Source: Chrysopilus asiliformis
Taxonomy: Eukaryota; Arthropoda; Insecta; Diptera; Rhagionidae
Assembly: GCA_964034945.1 (NCBI GenBank)
Contig: OZ035961.1
Location: 66,686,031-66,750,030, forward strand
Direction of reading: 5' to 3'
Length of the DNA: 64,000 nucleotides
Below the pieces are notes generated by a model, which did not search any database, had not been told where the DNA came from, and worked only from the letters and a program-made list of their open reading frames with translations. Shown piece by piece: positions 10,535 to 20,472 of this stretch (its first letter is position 1; each line of letters starts with the position of its first letter). Both the position numbers and the translations under genes were made by a program.

Positions 10535-11151
10535 TGCTCGAAAATACCTTGCTCTAAATTGTGGTAGAGCCTGCTCTGAATCTGCCAGTCGAAAACGCCA
10601 TAACTGTCTGGCAGGGAACGCTTTCTTTCTTCATGCAGTTTAAACAAATAATCGAGCATCATTTGTTTTGACTGTATAGGCAGTTAATCGGGACTTATTA
10701 AAATGGCGGCTAGAATAGAGAACGCGAGGGAATCATTATCGTCGTTGGCAGCCAGTGTTGCCATTTTCAGCGACTTGTCTCATTTCTAGCGACTTTCATG
10801 CCCTAAAAAGCACGTGTTGAGATTTGAGATTTTAGTGGTCTTTTGGGGACTTTTCGGAGATTTTCAGCGATTTTCAAAAGTTTCTTAAGAAAAAAAACTT
10901 TGTTGAAAATTTTACTAATAAATATCATACTTTTCACAATTTTTTACATTTATGTTACGCAAGAACATTTGATAAAAATACAAAAAATTAATGAAAATTG
11001 AATTAAGACCTAACAACAGTGGATTTAGACATAAATAAATCTTTGATCTTAGATGTGAATAAATTTGATGTAGGTATTTTGACTTGAAGTCTATTTAGTT
11101 ATTATTTTTCTAAGAAGAACTTAACAATTTTTACTTTCTTCTACGGAGTAC

Positions 11152-12720
11152 AATAAAGTATTGTATTCATGAAAAATTTCGACCTCTTAATTTTGCCTAA
11201 AAAACATTTCCCGATCACTCCTGAGTCGATTGGAGTCATATTTAAAAAATGTCTTTCTGTCTGTCAGTCTGTCTGCCAGTCTGTCTGTCAGTCTGTCTGT
11301 TAGTCTGTCTGTCAGTCTGTCTGTCAGTCTGTCTGTCAGTCTGTCTGTCAGTCTGTCTGTCAGTCTGTCTGTCAGTCTGTCTGTCAGTCTGTCTGTCAGT
11401 CTGTCTGTCAGTCTGTCTGTCAGTCTGTCTGTCAGTCTGTCTGTCAGTCTGTCTGTCAGTCTGTCTGTCAGTCTGTCTGTCAGTCTGTCTGTCAGTCTGT
11501 CTGTCAGTCTGTCTGTCAGTCTGTCTGTCAGTCTGTCTGTCAGTCTGTCTGTCAGTCTGTCTGTCAGTCTGTCTGTCAGTCTGTCTGTCAGTCTGTCTGT
11601 CAGTCTGTCTGTCAGTCTGTCTGTCAGTCTGTCTGTCAGTCTGTCTGTCAGTCTGTCTGTCAGTCTGTCTGTCAGTCTGTCTGTCAGTCTGTCTGTCAGT
11701 CTGTCTGTCAGTCTGTCTGTCAGTCTGTCTGTCAGTCTGTCTGTCAGTCTGTCTGTCAGTCTGTCTGTCAGTCTGTCTGTCAGTCTGTCTGTCAGCCTGT
11801 CTGTCAGTCTGTCTGTCAGTCTGTCTGTCAGTCTGTCTGTCAGTCTGTCTGTCAGTCTGTCAGTCTGTCTGTCAGTCTGTCTGTCAGTCTGTCTGTCAGT
11901 CTGTCTGTCTGTCTGTCAGTCTGTCAGTCTGTCAGTCTGTCAGTCTGTCAGTCTGTCAGTCTGTCAGTCTGTCAGTCTGTCAGTCTGTCAGTCTGTCAGT
12001 CTGTCAGTCTGTCAGTCTGTCAGTCTGTCAGTCTGTCTGTCAGTCTGTCTGTCTGTCTGTCTGTCAGTCTGTGTACAAGATTTCTCAAAAACTAATAGAG
12101 TTAGCACCATGAAATTTTATAGGCATGTTGGGTCCTGAAATGGGACGATCCTATCAACTTTTGGTGGAAATCCGTTAACCGGAAGTATCCAAAATGGCGG
12201 TTTTTCAAAAATCGCAATTTCGTTTTTCTCGATTTACTCCCAAACTACGCGTTTTTTAGTGGCCTTAAGTATGACAAAACTTGGAGAAAATAAAATTTCC
12301 CACACTTTTGTCTTTAGCTATAACTCGATATCTCAATCTGTTATCGAGATAAACCGTTATTTCCAAAAAAAAAACAGTTTTTTGCGATTATCTCGAAAAT
12401 TAACGGGTTTTTGCTGACTGAATGTATGAAGTGAATTAATGAGAATGGCATTCTGCACAATTTTGTTTCTTACCGTTATCCATTATATTTTACCGTTATT
12501 GAGATATTTTCATTAATATGTAAAAAATCATATTTTTGCGAATAATTTGCAAACGGTTTTTCGACAAATCAGTTAAAAGAATAATTAAAGATGTTAACAT
12601 TTTCTACATTTTTGCCATTTACCGTAAATTGATATCGTTTACCGTTCTCAAGTTATCTCAAATTTTGTACGTTTTTGATATTTTTGGATGAACCAACAAT
12701 TTATTGGGAGGTTGTATTGG
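11152..12720 (+). mobile_element. Unclassified repeat family 'K', copy A
   Basis: From about 11152 to 12560 this matches, in reverse orientation, sequence at 61084-62395 and in part 55960-56110 and 62640-62870. Shared landmarks are CATTTCCCGA..CTCCTGAGTCGATTGG, CAAACTACGCGTTTTT, AAATTTTATTTTCTCC-like, TCTCGAAAAT and repeated (AT)ACCGTTAT / TCTCGATA phrases. No open frame, no terminal inverted repeat and no transposase was recognised, so the class is unknown. It lies inside the hAT element. Confidence 0.65.
11251..12077. repeat. Large CTGTCTGTCAGT / CTGTCAGT satellite array
   Basis: About 600 bases (11256-11855) are around fifty near-perfect 12-mers CTGTCTGTCAGT, followed by a mixed region and then about fifteen 8-mers CTGTCAGT to about 12035 and a short CTGT tail. 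Only a few variants (GCCAGT, GTTAGT, CAGCCT) interrupt it, so expansion is recent. The period is a multiple of four but not broken by stops, so two long Leu-Ser-Val-Cys frames appear; they are not genes. Confidence 0.95.
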
Positions 12721-13226
12721 GTTGACAATACGACAGGGCTATAACGTAAATTGCACAGGGTCGTAGATTTTGTAGAAGAAAGTTTTGTGTTGACCACAAC
12801 TTATATTTTATTTTTGTGTTTTTTAAGAAGAAAAAGTTGTTTTTTATTATTATTATATTTTATTATTGTTAAAAACAAAGAATAAAAGCGATTTGAAAAC
12901 AAGATATATGTTTAAATATGCATTAAAAAAAAGTCTCAAAACTAGCGATTTTTGTCTATAATTTCGGAGACTTTTGAGATTTTTTTTTCCTCATTTCAGC
13001 GATTTTGGGCTTGAGGTCTCCGGCAACACTCTTGGCAGCACACACTAACAAATTTTCTTTGTTTTATGCACTCATCAAAGATGGCGATATGGTTTTCCCA
13101 AAAATTATGTGACTTTTGAACACGATATTAAAAGCATTTTCATTATTTTTTTGATTCACCTGTTCGGGCTCAGGCCGTCTTGCGACGGTTTCTAGCTCGA
13201 AATAAATGAAGAGGTGCCGGGTCAAA

Positions 13227-15013
13227 TGAAACAGTTTATTTTTACTAATTCTAATTAACTTTATTAATGTTTTCAAATATAATGATTCAATGTTTCTTTT
13301 AATTATGTCTCCGTCGTTGCTTTGTGTGGACGTCTCTTGTTATGCACTATCTCTGGATCTTCTGTCTTCGGTGTCCGTTGATTGTTGTTGCTGGTAGTGT
13401 AGCTTCTTCCTGATTGCAGCGCAGTTTCTTCTTGATTGCAGCGTATCTTCTGCCTAGTTTGCAATGTATCTATTGCCTTGATTGCAGCGTATCTTCTGCC
13501 TAGTTTGCAATGTATCTATTGCCTTGATTGCAGCGAATCTTCTGCCTGATTTGCAATGTATCTATTGCCTTGATTGCAGCGTATCTTCTGCCTAGTTTGC
13601 AATGTATCTATTGCCTTGATTGCAGCGTATCTTCTGCCTAGTGTGCAATGTATCTATTGCCTTGATTGCAGCGTATCTTCTGCCTAGTTTGCAATGTATC
13701 TATTGCCTTGATTGCAGCGTATCTTCTGCCTAGTTTGCAATGTATCTATTGCCTTGATTGCAGCGTATCTTCTGCCTGATTTGCAATGTATCTATTGCCT
13801 TGATTGCAGCGTATCTTCTGCCTAGTTTGCAATGTATCTATTGCCTTGATTGCAGCGTATCTTCTGCCTAGTGTGCAATGTATCTATTGCCTTGATTGCA
13901 GCGTATCTTCTGCCTAGTTTGCAATGTATCTATTGCCTTGATTGCAGCGTATCTTCTGCCTAGTTTGCAATGTATCTATTGCCTTGATTGCAGCGTATCT
14001 TCTGCCTAGTTTGCAATGTATCTATTGCCTTGATTGCAGCGTATCTTCTGCCTAGTTTGCAATGTATCTATTGCCTTGATTGCAGCGTATCTTCTGCCTA
14101 GTTTGCAATGTATCTATTGCCTTGATTGCAGCGTATCTTCTGCCTAGTTTGCAATGTATCTATTGCCTTGATTGCAGCGTATCTTCTGCCTAGTTTGCAA
14201 TGTATCTATTGCCTTGATTGCAGCGTATCTTCTGCCTAGTTTGCAATGTATCTATTGCCTTGATTGCAGCGTATCTTCTGCCTAGTTTGCAATGTATCTA
14301 TTGCCTTGATTGCAGCGTATCTTCTGCCTAGTTTGCAATGTATCTATTGCCTTGATTGCAGCGTATCTTCTGCCTAGTTTGCAATGTATCTATTGCCTTG
14401 ATTGCAGCGTATCTTCTGCCTAGTTTGCAATGTATCTATTGCCTTGATTGCAGCGTATCTTCTGCCTAGTTTGCAATGTATCTATTGCCTTGATTGCAGC
14501 GTATCTTCTGCCTAGTTTGCAATGTATCTATTGCCTTGATTGCAGCGTATCTTCTGCCTAGTTTGCAATGTATCTATTGCCTTGATTGCAGCGTATCTTC
14601 TGCCTAGTTTGCAATGTATCTATTGCCTTGATTGCAGCGTATCTTCTGCCTAGTTTGCAGCGTATCCTCTGCCTAGTTGCAACGAATATGTTGCCAGATT
14701 GACTTCCTGAGTTTCTTCCTAACTGGTATAGGAGTTAGGATTAGTTAGTTCGACGTGATCGAATCGAGAGATGAAACTGAAGTGATTTGCTTCCAGCAGT
14801 GCTTGGTCTTATATACACGCTGAAGTAGCGGATTTTCTGGTTTCTACTATATTAGTGGAGGGGATGTTCTTATTTTGTGAATTAATAAATCGTGTAAACG
14901 ATTGGGAGTGACTTGGTGATCTTGCACACACTTTACTTTTGGTGGTGGTACTCTAGTTTGTCATCTAGGGAATTGTCATCTAGGGAATGTGGTCTTTAGA
15001 ATAATGTTTTACA
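13227..15013 (-). mobile_element. Possible LTR carrying a minisatellite
   Basis: Read on the minus strand the segment starts TGTAAAACATTATTC, has a TATATAAG box (14808-14815) followed by the GAAGCAAATCACTTCAG region, then the 46-bp array, then AATAAAG-type poly(A) signals near 13236-13265, and ends CTGTTTCA. The order promoter, unique leader, poly(A) signal and TG..CA ends suits a long terminal repeat. No second LTR, primer-binding site or gag-pol was recognised and no flanking duplication is clear. Confidence 0.35.
13395..14682. repeat. 46-bp minisatellite, about 28 units
   Basis: The unit contains GCCTAGTTTGCAATGTATCT, ATTGCCTTGATTGCAGCG and TATCTTCT. Spacing between GCC starts is exactly 46 (e.g. 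13452, 13498, 13544). Marker variants show a higher-order duplication: GCCTGAT at 13544 and again at 13774, and GCCTAGTGTG at 13636 and again at 13866, each 230 bp (five units) apart. The units from 13912 to 14640 are almost identical. Edge units are degenerate and include TTTCTTCCTGATTGCAGCG at the left. Confidence 0.95.
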
Positions 15014-15089
15014 TTTCCTAGCTGAAGATGTCAAATGTCAGTTTTTGTTTTGTTGTGAAAAGTGAGTGTTTTAGTTTTGTGTTTTTAGG

Positions 15090-15308
15090 TTCGCCGAGGG
15101 AACGTGAGACGGACGGGGAGGCAGCAGTGGGTGGCAGAAATGGGAGGCAGACATGGGTGGCAAGGTGAGTTTGCTCTCACTTGGGCAACTGCCCCAATAA
15201 TGATTTTGTCTAGTGCGTTCTTCTCTTTTTATAGGTAGCTGGTGGAGCACTCTTTGCCCCGAGAGGGTGTTCCACTTGATCGTGATTCGGGAACTTTTCC
15301 TTGGGAGG
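15090..15308 (+). CDS. Weak candidate: two exons joined by a short intron
   Basis: A patch richer in G begins after TGTGTTTTTAG. The frame starting at 15090 stays open to a consensus donor (AAG|GTGAGT near 15165). After about 70 bases a consensus acceptor (CTCTTTTTATAG, near 15234) resumes the same frame, which continues with WWSTLCPERVFHLIVIRELF to a TAG near 15308. The open frame across both splice signals is suggestive, but the peptide is Arg/Gly/Trp-rich, no family was recognised, and it could be part of a retroelement next to the putative LTR. Confidence 0.25.
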
Positions 15309-15473
15309 ATGAAAAAATAGTTTAAAGGATAATATCTTATTCAAGAAATCAGTTTGACCTATTTTTTGGGAAATTTTTTACGCCAATTTTTTCAGATTTT
15401 TTTTTTCAAAACTCACTTTTTTGCACGAGGGAAGAATGTTTTGTTGAGGTATCACTATCATATTCAACAAAAA

Positions 15474-16036
15474 AACAACAAAAGCTATAATTGCCAATCT
15501 GGCAATTATTGAAAACTCGTATGGTGATATGTCATTGTTCGAAGTGTAAGTGAACGGCGAACAGTTGCACCAAATTCCACTTTGATGTCAAACTTTTCAA
15601 AAAGATTTTTTAAAATTTATTCCAATCGGATTTTGATGTATGGGAGTTTTAGGTAGAATCGCATCCTAATAAACTTTTGTTCTTGCACTTTTTTGATAAG
15701 ATGCACTGTTTTTGAGATATTCGCAAAAAATGTTTTCGTTCGTATGGGGGGTACCCCCCCTAATGGTCCATTGTTGCTCAATAACGAACTTAGCCTCGCA
15801 TTTTACGAAAAACGGATCTGTGTCAAATTTTAAGTCTTTAGCTCAATCCGTGCGCCCGCAATCCGCGCCATGAACGAACAGACAGACGGACGGACGGACA
15901 GACGGACATGCAAAAATTAATTATTTTTATCATTCTAACACACTGGTGTAATTCATTTTTGTGTGTGATGACGGGATCTTGGCGACGGTAAGGCAAAGTT
16001 AATATACCCTTTGGTTTCACCATACGGGTATAAAAA
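15474..16036 (-). mobile_element. mini-me/DINE-like element, copy 3
   Basis: Complete at both ends: stem-loop ATTGCCAATCTGGCAAT near 15490 and terminus CCATACGGGTATAAAAA near 16036. The GTCY core is one of the shorter ones here (about 30 bases at 15880-15908). A short deletion removes part of the usual GCGTTACAAACGG block near 15982. Confidence 0.86.
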
Positions 16037-16540
16037 TTACCGCAGTAAATTTTAAATTCACCATATTTTAAACGCTGCACAGTGGCCACAGTAGTCTTGT
16101 GAAAATGTAGTTGTGATGATACATTAATTGAGACTAGAGGTAGTAGATAACATCAACATTGACCTAAAACTTGGGGTGTTGTTTGAGAGGTGTCGAAGAA
16201 GAACTAATGCCGTGCATATACCTCAAAACGTGTCTAATAAATCACTTTTAAGGGGAATTTTAAGTAACCGTTAAAAAATTATAGTTTGGTTTTTTGTTAT
16301 CAGACACCAATTTTGAAATACAGTACAATCGCGATTATATGATCTAATTAATGTTGGGGTGGGTCATATAATCAAGGTTTTCACATAACCGAGGGTCAAA
16401 TTTTCTATTTTTTTTCAGGTTTCCTTATGTTTAATTCAAACAAAGGTTAAAGTGTTAAGTATTTTTTAATCTTCTCACAAAAATTTATATTTTGTTAAAG
16501 TATTTTAATAAATTTTACTGTCTAATGCTGCTTATATTTG

Positions 16541-16699
16541 TTAAAACAGCCTTTTTTTAAGTCTTTGCCAATCCAATGCAATGTTGAGAGCTTTGATCGC
16601 CTCTGTTTGGGTGATAATTTTTTTCAAAGTAAAAATTTCGTCATCCTCACTTTGCTGACAATCGTCTTCATCTACACTAAAATCTTCAACGATATCTGT
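16541..16699 (-). pseudogene. pogo-like transposase, C-terminal tail
   Basis: The minus frame reads DIVEDFSVDEDDCQQSEDDE, then IFTLKKIITQTEAIKALNIA, then LDWQRLKKRLF and a stop. An acidic linker followed by an alpha-helical (T/S)..EAI.AL..AL.(W/F) tail is typical of the C-terminus of pogo/Tigger/CENP-B type transposases. The helix-turn-helix and DDE domains are absent; the frame is cut by the nested element at 16698. Confidence 0.65.
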
Positions 16700-17729
16700 A
16701 TAGGGATTCTGACGGTACTGTCGATAAGTATCGACAACCGACTTATGTGCACATATTCAACTTTCTTTTAATTGTGTTGGTGGATACAGTACACTAATGC
16801 AGGTTTGACTTCCAATGCGATTTCCTTCACTCGGGTAACACTAATGGTTTGGCGTCTGGAAAGCTATTCCACATTTCCAACGTTTTTATCGACATTTCCA
16901 AGGGATATCGCTTGCTTTATGAGGTAGTGATAACAGTGCGTTTGCGTATAAGTTTAGCGCACACAAAACACGAAGAGCAGGCGATATTAAAGTTCGATTG
17001 GGCCCCACTTCAGTCGTGTGCGGAGTCAACTTTTCAATTATTTCCACTGCCACTGCCTGTGGAAGCCTACACGGTTAGCAAAATTGGTGTAATTTTGATA
17101 AAAAAAATGTATGCATAAAAATCCATCGGATTTTTTTTTTATCATTTTGATATATTTGCTATTTATCAAAACAAATGTATGTAATAAATGCGAAATTTTG
17201 TATCATTTCTACTTGATAAATCAACTCAAAACGATAAGACTTTTTGTATTCAGTAATGTGATATAGAAAATTTGAGGGTAATTTAAAGCAATTTACACCA
17301 CGATTTCCAACCGTGTATATATTTCTATAAACCTACAAAACACATAAATTTAAAGTTTTAACCATACATAAATTACGCTTTTTTATCTTTCTTCGGGTAT
17401 CGGAAAAGGATCTGACGCGTCCCGTAGATTTCGTCTCATTATTCGCATTTGATTCCTCCTAAAGTAATAATAAACGGGTACTGCGGAATTCATTGTCTTT
17501 GGTAAATTATTAAAAACACTATCTAAAGTTTTTCGCGGTACATTTGCGGCTGTCAAATTGAGAATTTTTGGGTTGCTTCTTACAATTGCAACTTATAAAA
17601 TTCACATCGGGCAGGTAAAAAATTCTTCATCGCTGCGGATCTTCAAGAAAATTTCCTAACTTTAAAAAAATTCCCTCTTATCGACATTCCACTGGCGATA
17701 AGTATCGATTATGCTCAGAATCGGTGTAC
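16698..17729 (-). mobile_element. Nested Harbinger-like element, copy 2
   Basis: Inverted relative of 9573-10534 with the same termini (GTATAGGGATTCTGAC.. at the left; ..CAGAATCGGTGTAC at the right) inserted in a pogo-like element. It is about 70 bp longer than copy 1 and has fewer frameshifts in the coding part, so it gives the better view of the ancestral gene. GTA abuts both ends. Confidence 0.8.
16885..17445 (-). pseudogene. HARBI1-like transposase fragment (nested element, copy 2)
   Basis: The minus strand reads MRRNLRDASDPFPIPEER (about 17443-17395), then, after a break containing AT-rich sequence, RLPQAVAVEIIEKLTPHTTE, VGPNRTLISPALRVLCALNL and YANA, ending at a stop near 16890. RRNLRD.SDPF.(I/L)P..R and the LTPH..L..L..LYA run are characteristic of the segment preceding the DDE core in HARBI1-like nucleases. 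The core itself is missing or unrecognisable. Confidence 0.65.
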
Positions 17730-17945
17730 TGGAATATCATTTGTCCAAGCTTTAAGCTCAAAGCTCACTGCATCCTCCTTTTAAAAAACCCAGTTATTTA
17801 CTTGAATTTATATCGATGATCACATAAACGAGGTTTTTCCGATTCGCAATGAACATATAATTGAGGCTTCATACAAATTTTTGGGCAGTCATATAACCGC
17901 GAGGTTCATATAATCGCGAGTACATATAATCGCGATTGTACTGTA

Positions 17946-19186
17946 TTGATAACTTGAAAAATACAAATATGAAATAATTGATTTTTTTCTTTGATTATGC
18001 CAAAATCTTCTGACTTGATTTCCATAAAATTTTACTGTGAATAACATGAGCAGTAGCCATTTTAGAACAAGCGATTGCTCAAAACTGTCCTCACTTTTTA
18101 CTTTCGGGTACTTAGCCGCTGAAGTGATTTTCACTATTACATAAGTAAATATATACATGTTACAACATATTTGAATAGACCTAATTTTTTAATTGTGCAA
18201 ATCAATAAAATATTATCTATAAAATATAGAAACTGATTAAAAATCCCTTGTGGTACACCAATAAAATTCCGTATGACAATATATTTTCTATACAGTTATC
18301 ATGTTTTTAGTTCATTATATACTATGACCTTAATCACGAATAGAAATGAATTGCATGTAGTGACAAAAAAGCATTGTTAGCATACATGAAACTACAGGGG
18401 AAGACCCATAATTTTTGGGAATATGACAAGTCGTTAATCAGTCGCTTTATCCTCACAGAGACGATAATAAAGTATAGAATGTTGAGGGGCGCTCTCTCAT
18501 TTGCGACTATTCATGGGAAGAGAGGCACTTGAACCCTTTTCCCGTATCACGTTTGAGAAACTTCATTTCTTCTAAACTAATAAAACTTCAAGGAAATTCA
18601 AGTGTGTAAGATATTATTTATCTAACCGTTACCATATTATATTTCGGTCGACATGATTTTCAAAAATCGTGATTGCTTACAGTTCATTAGTTCCGTGTGC
18701 CATCCCTTGTGGTAAAGTATTGTGTCTTGAAATTTATCCAATCTATAGGTCCTGACGTCTTTCATTCTTGAACAAGTGAAAAAGATGATCTCCAACATAA
18801 GATACGAAGGAATTCACGTAAACGAAGTGAGTAATATAAGTTAAGACGGTCGATGCGAAAGAACTTCAGCAGACTTATTAAAGATACTTAAGAATTTTTT
18901 TATATACTCTACCTTATAGCTTATACAGACGTTTCATAGGAAATAATGTAATCACATGCTACCATGGCCAATTCAATAATCTTTAGTGTAACAAACACAA
19001 TAAATTGCTGAACGTTTGAAGAGCATTTAAGAGTCATTAATTCCCAAATGAATTTTTGGTAATAAGAAGCCAATATCACGAAGATCAAAATAGAAAAAAT
19101 TAACACAGCTGTCGTTTTATAACTTGTTTTATTTGCATGGTGAAATAAATTAAACTTTCACTGAAAATAGTGGATAAATGTTGATA
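17946..19186. other. Unassigned AT-rich DNA
   Basis: No convincing coding frame, inverted repeat or window-internal homologue was found between the pogo-like and Tc1-like elements. Confidence 0.5.
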
Positions 19187-19478
19187 TACAGCCTTGGCCA
19201 AAAGTATTGAGCACCCTGTAAATTTTACTAATATACAAAATCTAATGCTCCAAATCAATCGTATTGTTTATTAAAGTTTTGTCGGCATCTAAAAAATAAA
19301 ATTTAAACAATAGTCAAGTGGCTGGTTAGTAACAAAACATCTAGAACCTTAAAAATTTGCTTTTGTGGTGTTTTTTGATATCCGATTAGTTCGCTTTCTC
19401 AGCTCGCTGTGAAGACATACAGTTGTGTAGTGCCTTGAAGTGATTTTTTTTCAATAAATTAAATATTTTAATGTAAAT

Positions 19479-19953
19479 ATGGCGAAAAAAAGATAACTGA
19501 CATTGCAACAGCGGGTAGAAATTCAACTTTTGAAGCAGCAAGGCAAGTCCCAAGTGAAAATTTCTAAAACCGTTAAATTTTCGCGTCGAGCTGTGCAATA
19601 TGTTATCGAACGGTTCGAGAAGACTGGGTCGCATAAAAATAGACACAGATCTGGACGAAAACGACTTACTATAGATCGTGAAGACAGAATATTAGTAAGG
19701 GATTCACTGAAAAATAGGAGAAAAACGTCTTTCGAGCTCGCTGCTGATTTTTCAGTAACAATTAAAAAGCCAATATCTGCCAGGACGACACGAAGAAGGC
19801 TGCAGAAAGCTGGTCTAAAAGGCTGCAAAGCCAGGAAGAAGCCGTGGCTTTCCGAAAAAAACAAAAAGGCTCGCTTCCAATGGGCTCTAAAACACAAAAG
19901 TTTAACCGAGCAAGATTGGTCAAATATTCTATGGTCGGACGAATCAAACTTTC
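19479..19953 (+). pseudogene. Tc1-like transposase, N-terminal half (left arm)
   Basis: ATG at 19479 gives MAKKR then an in-frame TAA at codon 6. Past it the frame continues LTLQQRVEIQLLKQQG.., SRRAVQYVIERFEKTGS, GRKRLTIDREDRILVR, ARTTRRRLQKAGLKGCKA and ILWSDESNF. This covers the paired helix-turn-helix DNA-binding domain, the GRPR-like GRKR motif and the first catalytic aspartate (WSDES). The second aspartate and glutamate of the DD34E triad are missing because the arm ends at 19951. Not functional. Confidence 0.88.
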
Positions 19954-19999
19954 AGGGGAGTAAAATAATTCCTTTTTCTGTAGAAAAACATTATTTTCG

Positions 20000-20472
20000 A
20001 AGTTTGATTCGTCCGACCATAGAATATTTGACCAATCTTGCTCGGTTAAACTTTTGTGTTTTAGAGCCCATTGGAAGCGAGCCTTTTTGTTTTTTTCGGA
20101 AAGCCACGGCTTCTTCCTGGCTTTGCAGCCTTTTAGACCAGCTTTCTGCAGCCTTCTTCGTGTCGTCCTGGCAGATATTGGCTTTTTAATTGTTACTGAA
20201 AAATCAGCAGCGAGCTCGAAAGACGTTTTTCTCCTATTTTTCAGTGAATCCCTTACTAATATTCTGTCTTCACGATCTATAGTAAGTCGTTTTCGTCCAG
20301 ATCTGTGTCTATTTTTTTGCGACCCAGTCTTCTCGAACCGTTCGATAACATATTGCACAGCTCGACGCGAACATTTAACGGTTTTAGAAATTTCCACTTG
20401 GGACATGCCTTGCTGCTTCAAAAGTTGAATTTCTACCCGCTGTTGCAATGTCAGTTATCTTTTTTTCGCCAT
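20000..20472 (-). pseudogene. Tc1-like transposase, N-terminal half (right arm)
   Basis: Mirror image of the left-arm gene with the same start, the same TAA at codon 6 and the same break after SDESNF. Differences are few, e.g. GMSQVEISKTVKCS here against GKSQVKISKTVKFS in the left arm. Past the break the minus frame continues ENNVFLQKKELFYSPES through the spacer and then into the antisense of the left arm. Confidence 0.88.

Larger units (their letters stand above)
8903..10600 (+). mobile_element. PIF/Harbinger-type element (outer element)
   Basis: The ends TGGCGTTTTCGACTGGCA (8903-) and TGCCAGTCGAAAACGCCA (-10600) are perfect inverted repeats, flanked by TAA at 8900-8902 and 10601-10603. Subterminal GCTCT/AGAGC motifs recur at both ends (TGCTCTTTTTGCTCTGAAGT on the left; GAGCCTGCTCTGAA on the right). 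It carries an N-terminal transposase fragment at 9147 and is interrupted by a second element at 9573-10534. Confidence 0.85.
10753..13031. mobile_element. hAT element carrying nested repeat
   Basis: Left end CAGTGTTGCCATTTTCAGCG, right end ..TCTCCGGCAACACTC. TTGGCAGC is repeated exactly at 10745-10752 and 13032-13039, an 8-bp duplication characteristic of hAT transposons. Subterminal AGCGACTTT / AGCGATTTT phrases recur at both sides. No transposase remains; the interior is taken up by another repeat family with a very large microsatellite. Confidence 0.9.
16321..17943 (-). mobile_element. pogo/Tigger-like element, interrupted
   Basis: Terminal inverted repeats CAGTACAATCGCGATTATAT / ATATAATCGCGATTGTACTG are flanked by TA at 16319-16320 and 17944-17945, as in the Tc1/mariner-pogo superfamily. 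The right end carries additional subterminal copies of ATATAATCGCGAG. Without the nested Harbinger (16698-17729) it is about 590 bp, an internally deleted element that keeps only the end of its transposase gene. Confidence 0.85.

Noticed and set aside
11230..12138. Two long open frames rich in Leu-Ser-Val-Cys / Ser-Leu-Ser-Val
   Set aside because: They run through a perfect CTGTCTGTCAGT array. A period-12 repeat without stops is open by construction; no unique domain, start context or conservation.
13395..14682. CRISPR-like array of regular repeats
   Set aside because: The 46-bp units are contiguous with no unique spacers, and the context is eukaryotic. It is a minisatellite.
16849..17118. 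Plus-strand 89-codon frame over the nested Harbinger copy
   Set aside because: It is the antisense of the recognisable HARBI1-like frame on the minus strand.
19523..20428. Antisense 124-codon frames in both arms of the Tc1 dimer
   Set aside because: Exact antisense shadows of the transposase frame, duplicated by the palindrome.
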